Source: a virus
Strand: one strand, 5' to 3'
Length of the DNA: 50,015 nucleotides
Virus record (IMG/VR): IMGVR_UViG_3300028595_000002
Coordinates: 1-50,015 of that record
Part shown: in pieces, positions 27,401-35,026 of the stretch
Position numbering within the stretch: the stretch's first letter is position 1
Layout: each line of letters begins with the position of its first letter
Made by a program: the position numbers and the translations under genes
Notes under the pieces: generated by a model
Database searches by the model: none
Seen by the model: only the letters and a program-made list of their open reading frames with translations
Told to the model about the DNA's origin: nothing

Positions 27401-28072
27401 TTTTACATAAAGAGTCTTGTCGACTTTGTGACTTCTAGGAATGGACTGATAAAGTTTTTAAGGGGATCTGAAGGGATAGATAAGATATTTACTCCAGATT
27501 TCCAAGATAGAGAACCTTTGTATACATCAGAGCCTCAGATAGCAGGTAAGAAGATAGAGCAAATGCTTTGTGATGTCTTAGAGGGTAAACTAGATGTCGA
27601 CAACCCAAAAGACGAGTACGAGACATTAATAAAACAGGTTGTCAATAATAAACAGTTCGACAAATTGTTGACAAGAGGACTGTTTTGGAAAAGATATAAA
27701 AACATAGACAGACAAAAAGAGTATATCAATAAAGCAGGTAAGAAGTATGCGATTACTGATATAGAGCTAAAGGATACTGTAATAGATGTAAAAGCCACTA
27801 GGTCGTACACTATAGAAGAAGTAAAAGCTAAGTATTACGATCAGATGTTGAAATACTTTAATTGCTCTTGAGGTAAGAAGGTAGTGATCGTTTATATTAA
27901 TATGAGACATCCTTATTGAGTTGATATAATCGAATATGACTTTTGAATTAAGGAGCGTTTACAATATTTTTGGAACTACATTAAGTTTATTTTTTTAAGT
28001 TATTTTATTAAGAAGAACTGTAATAAGAATTGTAGGAATTGTAAAAATTACCATTGGTGTAACTCGAAATAG
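24476..28072 (+). CDS. Tandem HTH array fused to a RecB/Cas4-like nuclease
   Basis: A 1198-residue protein with no TAA or TAG in frame. About 12 helix-turn-helix units of the MerR/excisionase type fill residues 16-831. Units 5-8 (292-551) and 10-12 (637-831) are 65 residues long with a near-invariant scaffold (LTxxEASKELGC, then RIKSGEIKGAIKN and SCTLIPxSEV), while the predicted recognition helices differ, e.g. SDNSINS, SDRAIKT, SGGTINR, SIDAISE, TTYIYS. Units 4 and 9 head two larger blocks. An acidic linker (832-900) leads to a nuclease domain with VIDVKAT (D1104, K1106), QMLKY (Q1123-Y1127) and a C-x3-C-x2-C-x5-C cluster (1182-1195) like the Fe-S end of Cas4/AddB. I infer sequence-specific DNA binding plus cleavage or end processing. 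The target is unknown. Confidence 0.85.
25349..26968 (+). repeat. 195-base coding repeats with variable recognition helix
   Basis: Units begin at 25349, 25544, 25739, 25934, 26384, 26579 and 26774. Blocks such as AGAATAAAATCATGAGAAAT are almost unchanged in all. The hypervariable window is about 24 bases, just before that block. A second level of repetition, GATAGTATTAAAAGCTTTTAC at about 25117 and again at 26151, marks duplication of a larger block. Confidence 0.85.
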
Positions 28073-28074
28073 AC

Positions 28075-28178
28075 CACTCCCCTATCGAGTCCCCTGGATA
28101 GCAAAAACCTTATTTATCCACGGTTCACCACGGTTGACTTTACGAAAATAGTACTTTTTAGAACTTAGTAGGGGAGTG
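28075..28178 (+). ncRNA. Closed-stem structured RNA, about 104 nt
   Basis: CACTCCCCTA (28075-28084) pairs exactly with TAGGGGAGTG (28169-28178). Inside, TGGATA pairs with TATCCA, and CCACGGTT occurs twice (28118-28125 and 28128-28135). A second CCCCT (28091-28095) could compete for the same partner, giving two states. CTTTTAAT follows. It lies between the array-nuclease gene and the next gene. It may be a terminator-like element or a small RNA. Confidence 0.55.
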
Positions 28179-28201
28179 CTTTTAATAACTAATATAAAAT
28201 T

Positions 28202-28792
28202 ATGAATGATGAAATTAAGATACCAATAAAACTAGTCAAGCGAGACAAAAATTGACAATTTAAAGACTCTAGGGTTGTCAATGTTGACAAGCGTTGGCTT
28301 GATAGAGAAGCCCAAATACAAGGTTTTGTCGAGGAACTAAAAGATATCCAAGATTTGAGCAAATGTGGTTTGGATCTGTCCCCAACAGAGGAAAGCCATG
28401 AAGATATTCAAGATCAAGAGGAATCTCTTGATAATACCGAACAAACTAATTCTTTTTTTGATACCCATAAGAAGAGATTAGAAATTATTAGTTGAATAGG
28501 AGTATTCGCAGTACTTCTATTGTTACTAATAATACAGAAACCAAGTGAAAGCTCCAAAAGTTCTGCTATGGACTTAGAAGAATGATCTTGAGCAGGTATA
28601 AAATTTGACATTTTAAAGCAGGAATTAAACACGCTTGATGATGAGATAATTAAGGAAATAGAACTACAGAAAAAAATTAGAGAGAAGAAAAAGGAATTAA
28701 ACTTAATCATAGATGATAGCAAGAGAAGAGTCAACGATATTCAAACCAAAAAAAGAGGGGTTGAATCTAAAATTATTCTTTTATGAAATTAA
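28202..28792 (+). CDS. Membrane-anchored coiled-coil protein, 196 aa
   Basis: Polar N-terminal half (residues 1-97; charged, with acidic stretch around EDIQDQEESLD), one membrane helix at about 100-118 (GIGVFAVLLLLLII), then a long coiled coil (KQELNTLDDEIIKEIELQKK and on). ATG at 28202-28204, TAA at 28790-28792, 1 base before the lysozyme gene. The build resembles spanin or lysis-associated envelope proteins but there is no firm family match. Confidence 0.65.
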
Positions 28793-28793
28793 T

Positions 28794-29324
28794 ATGAAAA
28801 CAATTTTGATGTTGATTTGAATACTGATAGCTGTATTGATAATATCATTATTCCCTTTACAGGATAGCCAATGATCTTATAGAGAGCCTCATGATATACA
28901 AAGGGCTTTTATAATAAGAGAGACACAAGATCGGTTGGAAGTGTCTAATATGCTTACTATTTTGAATATGGAATGTGGACGTGAAGATTGATTTTGTATG
29001 TCTAAAACTAAAGATTGTTGACCTTTCCAAATTAATGTTGTCCATAAAGACTTATATAAAAGATGTCTAGTTAAAATAAAGAAATGAAAGAAAATAGAGC
29101 TTTTTAAGGAGCAATTAAAATTTGCCCTAAATTGGTATAGAAACTTAAAAAAGAAATACCCTAAAAAAAACACGAAAGAATTAGCTAAATTATTTTTTAA
29201 TAGATATAACGGTAGCTCTCGCTATGCAAAAAAAGCAATAAAGCTAAGAGAGATACACAAAAAGAACTTTAAATATCTTTATTACAATAACCAAAAACAA
29301 AAATGAATGATTTCGAAATGATAA
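28794..29324 (+). CDS. Lysozyme-like transglycosylase (SLT fold) with signal anchor
   Basis: A 176-residue protein. Residues 4-22 are a hydrophobic signal or anchor (ILMLIGILIAVLIISLF). The catalytic region has the general acid E60 in MECGRED, then GPFQIN (76-81), and a later FNRYNGSSRYAKKA, as in soluble lytic transglycosylase / lysozyme-type enzymes that cut peptidoglycan glycan strands. Four cysteines (61, 68, 75, 91) suggest disulfides outside the cytoplasm. ATG at 28794-28796; TGA codons near 29304 and 29319 are read through to TAA at 29322-29324. A signal-anchored endolysin or an entry enzyme; the holin-like gene follows. Confidence 0.75.
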
Positions 29325-29509
29325 CCTTGCTTTTCTCTTCCCTAGCATCGTTATTTGTCTATGAATGTAAAATAGATAAATCAATAACTTCTATAATTTT
29401 TATTTGAATTCTAATAATACTTTATGGTAATATGTCTATATTACCATTTAGCTTAGTAGGTTTGATATTTTTTTATACTTTAATAATTATGAAATGAATT
29501 GAGTTTTAG
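29303..29509 (+). CDS. Holin-like membrane protein, 68 aa
   Basis: MNDFEMITLLFSSLASLFVY and two further hydrophobic segments give about three membrane helices with short polar turns, the size and layout of small holins. It overlaps the lysozyme gene by 22 bases, the usual coupling of a lysis pair. TAG at 29507-29509. A role in timing lysis or in release of the lysozyme is inferred. Confidence 0.55.
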
Positions 29510-29769
29510 AGTTTACCGATTCTATTATAGAACCTTATGAGGATTATATCGCCTTTGTAAATATAGGAGAAGTAACTTTACAGTTGCCAGAAGAAAATGA
29601 ATGAGATTTTGTAACCTTAGAAACATTGTTTAAAAAAACAAAGAAAAACGTATTAAATGCTATGGCAGGTGATAAAAAAAAATTTAGAAGAGCTTTGTCT
29701 GATAATTTAGATATTAGCTCTGTCTTAGTTGATTGAAATTTATTTATTAACAAAAAAGCATGATATTAA
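29494..29769 (+). CDS. Small acidic protein, 91 aa
   Basis: MNGVLEFTDSIIEPYEDYIA, then QLPEENEGDFVTLETLFKKT and a helical basic stretch. ATG at 29494-29496; overlaps both neighbours. The frame uses TGA at the second glycine-coding codon, so it is invisible in the standard code. Not recognised. Confidence 0.6.
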
Positions 29770-30332
29770 GTGATAGAACCATAAAAAGCCTGATAATCAA
29801 TAAAGAAATTTGATTATCTTCCCCAAAATTTGATATAGATTTTAAAACACAAATCTGACCGTGTAGCTTAGATTTAAGACTAATGGATATTATAAAAATA
29901 TACAAGGTAGATAACTATGTAATAGATACTAGAGAAAAGGGAGACTATACGACGAAAACTGCCTATATAGAAAATAAGGGATTTATATTAAAGCCTTGAA
30001 GGTTTATATTGGCTTCTACAATAGAAAAAATACGAATACCTGACTTTTTATGTGCTAAGTGTGAGGGAAGATCTTCTTTATGAAGACTAGGGGTTCAAAT
30101 TCATGCAACTGCTTGATTTATAGATGCTTGATTTAAATGAAATATTACTTTAGAGATTAGCAATATTTGATGTAGACCAGTTAAGATATTTGCTTGAATG
30201 AGAATTTGCCAAATAGTATTTTCTTTATTAGATAAGCCATCAGAAGTTCCTTATGGGGATAGGGAGGGAAGTAAATACCAAAACCAAACTTTACCAACTG
30301 CTTCAAAGCTATATTTAGACAAAGATTTATAG
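29760..30332 (+). CDS. dcd: dCTP deaminase / dUTPase family
   Basis: A 190-residue protein. Family motifs are clear: PCSLDLRL (34-41), GRSSLGRLGV (103-112) and FIDAGFKGNITLEISN (120-135) with catalytic E132. It converts dCTP to dUTP, and bifunctional members go on to dUMP, feeding thymidylate synthesis or keeping uracil out of DNA. ATG at 29760-29762 overlaps the preceding gene by 10 bases; TAG at 30330-30332. At least ten glycines are TGA, including those in the active-site segments. Confidence 0.9.
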
Positions 30333-30338
30333 AAAGTC

Positions 30339-30367
30339 TTGTAGATAAAAAAAATATATGTTATAAT
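30339..30367 (+). promoter_or_regulatory. Promoter for the RecB-like gene
   Basis: TTGTAG (30339-30344), 17 bases, TATAAT (30362-30367). Confidence 0.65.
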
Positions 30368-30369
30368 TT

Positions 30370-30396
30370 AAATACCTTTCGAGGTATTTATTTTTT
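30370..30396 (+). terminator. Terminator-like hairpin at the transcription start
   Basis: AAATACC (30370-30376) pairs with GGTATTT (30383-30389), followed by ATTTTTT. It ends the dcd transcript; its 5' arm overlaps the predicted start of the new transcript. Confidence 0.55.
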
Positions 30397-30407
30397 AACT
30401 TATTAAC

Positions 30408-30629
30408 ATGGAACAGGTTGACTCAATTACAAATCTCATAAGAGTTTTAAGAAGAACAGATTACGAGCAAGAGCTAAAAAAGGAAGTTATAAGTTTGGCG
30501 TGTAAACTTCCATCACATATTAGAAAAACATACATTAATAACGTCATAGGGACTATAGAATTCCAAAATAGGATATATCAATCCCTAGAAAACTTACTAG
30601 GTCTAAAACAGCCTAAAAATATACTTTAA
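30408..30629 (+). CDS. Small helical protein, 73 aa
   Basis: MEQVDSITNLIRVLRRTDYE, all helical, with no glycine TGA codons. ATG at 30408-30410 and TAA at 30627-30629, 9 bases before the RecB-like gene. A partner of that nuclease is possible from context only. Confidence 0.65.
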   Translation: MEQVDSITNLIRVLRRTDYEQELKKEVISLACKLPSHIRKTYINNVIGTIEFQNRIYQSLENLLGLKQPKNIL

Positions 30630-30638
30630 AACCAAATT

Positions 30639-31448
30639 ATGAACACAAATACAAATAAATACCCTATAGAACATTTAAGCCCTAGTTCTTTTAGATTGTT
30701 TTTAAATAATAGATTCGAGTTCTATAAAGCTTATATAAAAGGCGTGAAAAACTTTAAAACCTCTGAAGCTATGTTTACTTGAACTGTTTATCATAGTATA
30801 TTAGAGATGTTTTATAACCAAGAAAAAAGGGATAGTGCTTTTTTTGATATGGAAGAAGAACAAATTTTGTCTATAGCAAACGCAATAGAAGAAGAAAGAG
30901 AAAACAATATAGATAAAAAAGATGAAAAACGGATAGATAGGGTTGTTGCTAGTGTAAAAAAACTATTAACTTTTTATCAATCAGAGCTTCCAGACTATAA
31001 AGAGATATTAGGTATAGAATTGCTATTAAAAAATACCCCCAAGGGTATAACTATACCTTTTAAGGGTTTCGTGGATCTAGTAGTTAAGGAATGAGATGAA
31101 ATAATTTTAGTAGATCATAAAACAGTATCTAGATTTTCAAATAAAATCTCACCTTGATATATGATACAGGCTAATATGTACTATTTACTATACGTAACAG
31201 AATACAAACAAGCACCTAAATATATGTATTTCGATGAAATAAAGAAGTCTAAAAACAGAGACGGATCTCCTCAATTGAGAACTGTAAAATATAAATATAA
31301 TCAAAAAGATATGGTCTGATTTGCTAGGTTATTAGTATGAACCCTAAGGCAATTAGAGGTCTTTGGAGATAATCAAGATTTTTATTTACCTAACCCTTTT
31401 GATATGTTAAATGGAGAGCAATCGTTTCTTGAATATATAGAAATATAA
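30639..31448 (+). CDS. RecB-like PD-(D/E)XK exonuclease
   Basis: A 269-residue protein of the PDDEXK_1 / RecB-nuclease family. It opens with HLSPSSFRLFLNNRFEFYKA, followed by FTGTVYHSILE (motif with His), GFVDLVVKEGDEIILVDHKT (catalytic D, then DHK), and the helix MIQANMYYLLY (Q-x3-Y). ATG at 30639-30641, TAA at 31446-31448. A λ-exonuclease-like role in recombination, or DNA end processing, is likely. It is a second nuclease of this superfamily in the genome besides the array fusion. Confidence 0.82.
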
Positions 31449-31480
31449 AAAAAGGAGACTATTCCAAGTCTTCCTTTTTT
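31449..31480. terminator. Convergent terminator between the two arms
   Basis: AAGGAGACT pairs with AGTCTTCCTT and is flanked by A7 and T6, so it can stop transcription from both sides. It overlaps the end of the minus-strand gene at 31459. Confidence 0.65.
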
Positions 31481-31611
31481 ATTTTGTAATTCTTTCTAGA
31501 ATAGAATTCAGATTTTTTTCATTCGTTATAATAATCAACTGGTCTATAATATCACATTACCCTAGAGTAAACCTCGCATCTTTGCCTTTTAGGTGCTTCT
31601 TTACTATTCAT
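31459..31611 (-). CDS. NrdD C-terminal-like fragment, 50 aa
   Basis: MNSKEAPKRQRCEVYSRVMG continues with YYRPVDYYNEGKKSEF, the C-terminal signature of anaerobic ribonucleotide reductase (EVYSRxxGYYRPVxxWNxGKxxEF), but the other ~650 residues are missing. ATG at 31609-31611 overlaps the DUF1599 gene by 8 bases; TAG at 31459-31461. Either a remnant or a stand-alone domain; an unbroken frame and operon position favour a kept function. Confidence 0.65.
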
Positions 31612-31909
31612 CCTTGTTTAGATAAGTAAATAAAATAATAGAATAACAAGCTAGGTCTTTTAATGTATCCCCTACCTTTTCATTTTTTATTTCAGGATTT
31701 TTATTAATAAGATTACTGATCCTAGAAACCTTATCTAATAACCTTACCAAGATTCATTTCTCAGTTTTACAGATCCCTAGTTTTTCAGATAATTTAAAGT
31801 TACCAAAGACATCTTTACTTCAAGAATAGTCATGAGACTTTCAAGAAACTGTTTTATACATATCCTCTAAGGCTTTTCTAAACTCAATTAGAAATTTCTT
31901 TTTTTCCAT
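31604..31909 (-). CDS. DUF1599 (nucleotide-modification-associated) protein
   Basis: A 101-residue MazG-like helical protein: KSHDYSGSKDVFGNFKLSEK near the start, then ILVRLLDKVSRISNLI and KVGDTLKDLACYSIILFTY. These match the DUF1599 / nucleotide-modification-associated domain 1 pattern (DxxG..., R-x2-DK, D-x2-DLA-x-Y), which is common in phages near nucleotide metabolism genes. ATG at 31907-31909, TAG at 31604-31606. Confidence 0.72.
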
Positions 31910-31910
31910 A

Positions 31911-31963
31911 AAAAAATATAGGTTATTTTATAAAAGACTTATAAAGTATAACCTATATTTTTT
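31911..31963. terminator. Bidirectional terminator
   Basis: AATATAGGTTA (31915-31925) pairs with TAACCTATATT (31949-31959), flanked by A6 and T-runs. It separates the amidase gene from the DUF1599 gene. Confidence 0.6.
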
Positions 31964-31977
31964 ACAAAAGCAAATAT

Positions 31978-32571
31978 TTATTTTTCTAACTTAGTCCCTT
32001 GTTTATTTAATAATTTAACCAATCTTCCCATCATTATAGCAACTTCTTTTCTTGAAATTGGTTCATCTGCTCTTTCTCAATTCCGTAATCCTAGATCAAA
32101 CGCCAATTTATCACTTCATTTTTTTACCATCTCTTTTTTATTAAGATATATTTTAAAGTCCTCTACATTAAAGTTCTTTCAAGGACAACTCTTATAACTA
32201 GCAAATTTATTATGTCATTCTATTATTAATTTTCAAAACTGCTTTTGTAACTCTAAACAAATCCCTTTTAAGGACTGTAATTGCTCTTGTGAAGGTTCTT
32301 GTATATCTAGGTTACCACAAAGACAAATTCAAACTGATTCAGTATTGATCCTCCGATTACTAGCATGATAACCTATTTCATTTAGGCTTCTTGTATGTAG
32401 TATTTTTCAGTTTCTTCATATTATATAATGGTAAGCACAGTAGTTTCCCAAAACATTAGCTTTTTCATGTAGTCGTTTTCGATGAGATACATTACAAGAT
32501 TTTAATAACAGATCTGCGTTATCTTGAACGACTGCGGCGTGATGGATAACTACGTATTTAATGCTTCTCAT
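31978..32571 (-). CDS. N-acetylmuramoyl-L-alanine amidase (endolysin)
   Basis: A 197-residue protein of the amidase_2 / PGRP family. Motifs: KYVVIHHAAV with the first zinc histidine (H10 or H11), CAYHYIIGRNGKI, SLNEIGYHA, VGICLCGNLD, and GHNKFASYKSCPGKNF with H120, C129 and K132 as zinc ligands and catalytic lysine. It cuts the amide link between muramic acid and the peptide. A C-terminal helix (ISRKEVAIMMGRLVKLLNK) resembles small wall-binding tails. ATG at 32569-32571 overlaps the holin gene by 22 bases. TAA at 31978-31980. Confidence 0.88.
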
Positions 32572-32756
32572 TCTTTTTTATTAGATATTAAACTATCTTG
32601 AGTCCCTATTTTATTTCAATAGTAGAAAGCTATTACTATATTTACTATAGATACGAATTCACTACCCTTAACGACTCCTGTAAAGGTAAACACCAACAAT
32701 CACAAAACCAATAAAAGTAAAGACAGTTTCGTAACTGAATACATTACTCCTTTCAT
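32550..32756 (-). CDS. Holin, two membrane helices, 68 aa
   Basis: MKGVMYSVTKLSLLLLVLGL, then VFTFTGVV, a short loop, and SIVNIVIAFYYGNKIG: two membrane helices with the IVIAFYYG pattern seen in many phage holins. It overlaps the amidase start, as holin-endolysin pairs do. ATG at 32754-32756, TAG at 32550-32552. It should open the membrane so that the amidase reaches the wall. Confidence 0.72.
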
Positions 32757-32772
32757 AATATAATATTAAAAA

Positions 32773-33078
32773 TTATTTTATAATCAAAATTAAAAGTCCA
32801 CTCATTACAGCAGTAACTATTATCCAAGCAACCCTTGATATAACCTTCTCTGTTTTTAGGATTCTATCACGCAAACGTCATTCTATTTGTCATATTTGCT
32901 CTTTCGTTACGAATTTATCCATAAACATATCAATCTTTTGATTTAGTTTATCAAATTCTATTCTGTGGTTTTCTTTTAATTCCTTTATTTCTTGTGCCAC
33001 ATTAATTTGGTTAGCTTCTAAAACAGCTATTTCACGTTCCTTATAGCATCTTATATGCTCTTTAACATCTCTATTCAT
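32773..33078 (-). CDS. XhlA-like lysis protein, 101 aa
   Basis: Soluble coiled-coil N-terminal part (KEHIRCYKEREIAVLEANQI, then LKENHRIEFDKLNQKIDMF) and one C-terminal membrane helix (VAGIIVTAVMSGLLILII-like). This is the layout of XhlA, which assists holins. TGA codons at about 32890 and 32878 are read as glycine. ATG at 33076-33078, TAA at 32773-32775. Confidence 0.65.
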
Positions 33079-33433
33079 AATTCATAAAATTTTTTAAATT
33101 TATTTTTATTCTTTTCATAATCATATAGATTCAACAAATTATTAAATATCATTCCATTGTATCTTGTATTAACCGTCCTTTGTCTATAGGTCATACTATA
33201 TTGGACATATTATCTTTAATCCGAAAGTACTCTAAACCCACATACAAACTAGACGTAAACAAAAACCCTACTAATAAAAATGAACAAAATTCTAATAATA
33301 TTATAAAATCATGCAAAAATTCATCTTTATTTTTTATATTAGAAACAGTCCTTAAAGACATTCTGGTATAAATTAATATTACAATGCCATAAAATAAAAC
33401 TACAGTATGTATATAACCAGGAAAAAACTTCAT
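33071..33433 (-). CDS. Membrane protein of the lysis cassette, 120 aa
   Basis: MKFFPGYIHTVVLFYGIVIL and FIILLEFCSFLLVGFLF are two clear membrane segments. A polar C-terminus follows a TGA-coded glycine (33191-33193) and reaches TAG at 33071-33073, overlapping the XhlA-like start by 8 bases. First gene of the cassette, directly under its own promoter. Function unknown. Confidence 0.65.
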
Positions 33434-33447
33434 TTTTAAAACTAAAA

Positions 33448-33492
33448 AAATACTATCGATACTATATATACCGATAGTATTTAATATGTCAA
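33448..33492 (-). promoter_or_regulatory. Lysis promoter overlapping an 11-bp inverted repeat
   Basis: The minus strand reads TTGACA (33487-33492), 16 bases, TATATA (33465-33470). AAATACTATCG (33448-33458) and CGATAGTATTT (33472-33482) form a perfect inverted repeat around the -10, followed on the minus strand by seven T. The same sequence can end the tail transcript and act as an operator for the lysis genes. Confidence 0.6.
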
Positions 33493-33502
33493 GGGCATAA
33501 AA

Positions 33503-35008
33503 TTAAGCTGATATATCTGAATATTTTAAATTAATTTTTTCTCAATCTGTTCAAGAAGCTCCATTGGTAGATACTGGAGTTCCACCTCATCATCAAGTTC
33601 ATCAACTTCCTCAAGTACTAGTTAAAGTTCAAGAAAAATTATTAGTATAACCAACTAATATAATTGCTCCTCAACTTCCACCTCATCATCAACCACCTCA
33701 TCATCAAGAAGCCCCTCAATTAGCACCAGTTCATCAATCACCACCATCTCATCAGTCTTCTCAAACGGTAGTTAAGTTTCCAGTTCAAGCGAAAGTATTT
33801 GCTAATATAACAATCCCAGCTCATGCTCTTCAAGGTACTCATCATCAACCACCTCATCATCAAGCTACTCAAGTATCGACATAGGATCAATTAGTTCAAT
33901 TAGCACCCAAAAGTCATCAAGATCCTCAATTAGCCGAGTCTCATGTAGCGGTTCTAGTAGCACCACCACCTCAACCTCATCAGAATATTCATGGCATTCA
34001 ACACCTAAATAATCAAGAAGCACCGTTGGTTATATCTTGAACAGTACCTCAATCCCCACCTTGAGAAATATTGATAGTTCAAGCGTTTCATCATCTTCAT
34101 CAATCCGCTATTCAAGTACCTGCTCCACTACCTCATCATCAATATCAATAGGTGCTACCAGTTCATCAAGTGGAATTTCATCATCAATTACCTCAAGTTC
34201 CTACATTATTACAACTAGCTTCTATTCAGAGTAGATTAGAAGTGATGTAGCTTTTATCTAAATAAGCACCTGTTAAATCTATATCTCAATCAATAGTACA
34301 AGTTCAAGAACATTTTAATCTTAAAACTCCAGTAGTGTCAGTAGTAGATAAAACCGCACCTGCAGATATATTAATAGATGAATAATTATAATCAGTATCC
34401 AAACTTAGATTAGTCGTTCAAGAAGTTATATTTAAGACTCCATCACTACCATCTCAAAATAATGCAGGGGTAGAAGAAACAGATGTTAATCAACTTCAAT
34501 CTCAAGTAAAAGAATTTCCTATAAAGTCAGTTTGTCAAGCTGTTCAAATTGTATGAGAAGAGGTTGAATCAGTCGCTATATCTATATCTCATTTAATTTT
34601 TACAAATTCCCTTTCATCTGTAATAGATCAAGAACTAATACTAGCAAGTGGTATATAGTTACTGCTAGGGTAACTTGTATCTGTTTGTATAGTCCCTATT
34701 CAAGTTCAATCTGCATTATTTCAAGATCCATCATTTATATTAGCTTGAGTAACTTTTATAAACACTTTCTTAGTTCAAGAGGTATCGATAGTGACAGATG
34801 AAGTATTTTCATAGGTTACTAAAAAACTTTCTTCTGGACTAGTATTAGTTCTAGTGACTTCTATTATAGCTTTTCAAGCTGATACAGAGTTTGTCGTAAC
34901 TTCTAATCAAGTTATTACTCATTCTTTTATTACGGAACTTCAGGGAAAACTAAAATGTTTATCTTGATTAATATTCGTTCCGTTTAGTAGTCATATTATT
35001 TCTGTCAT
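33503..35008 (-). CDS. Glycine-rich tail adhesin
   Basis: A 501-residue protein. The N-terminal half is β-rich fibre sequence (e.g. TEIIGLLNGTNINQDKHFSF). From about residue 275 it turns into poly-glycine runs of up to about 10 residues, broken by variable loops (such as IADGGRGGNAGTINISQ). This resembles the poly-glycine sandwich of T4-like gp38 adhesins, in which the loops contact the receptor. Most of these glycines are TGA, so the gene cannot be read in other codes. ATG at 35006-35008, TAA at 33503-33505. Last structural gene before lysis; the most probable host-range determinant, by analogy. Confidence 0.8.
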
Positions 35009-35026
35009 ATTTGTTAATTAGTTTTA

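Noticed and set aside
27428-27871. Independent 147-codon gene for a nuclease
   Set aside because: It is in frame with, and continuous with, the HTH array upstream and the cysteine cluster downstream.
24476-28072. A decayed region with many small fragments
   Set aside because: The fragments are joined in one frame once TGA is glycine; no TAA or TAG interrupts 1198 codons.
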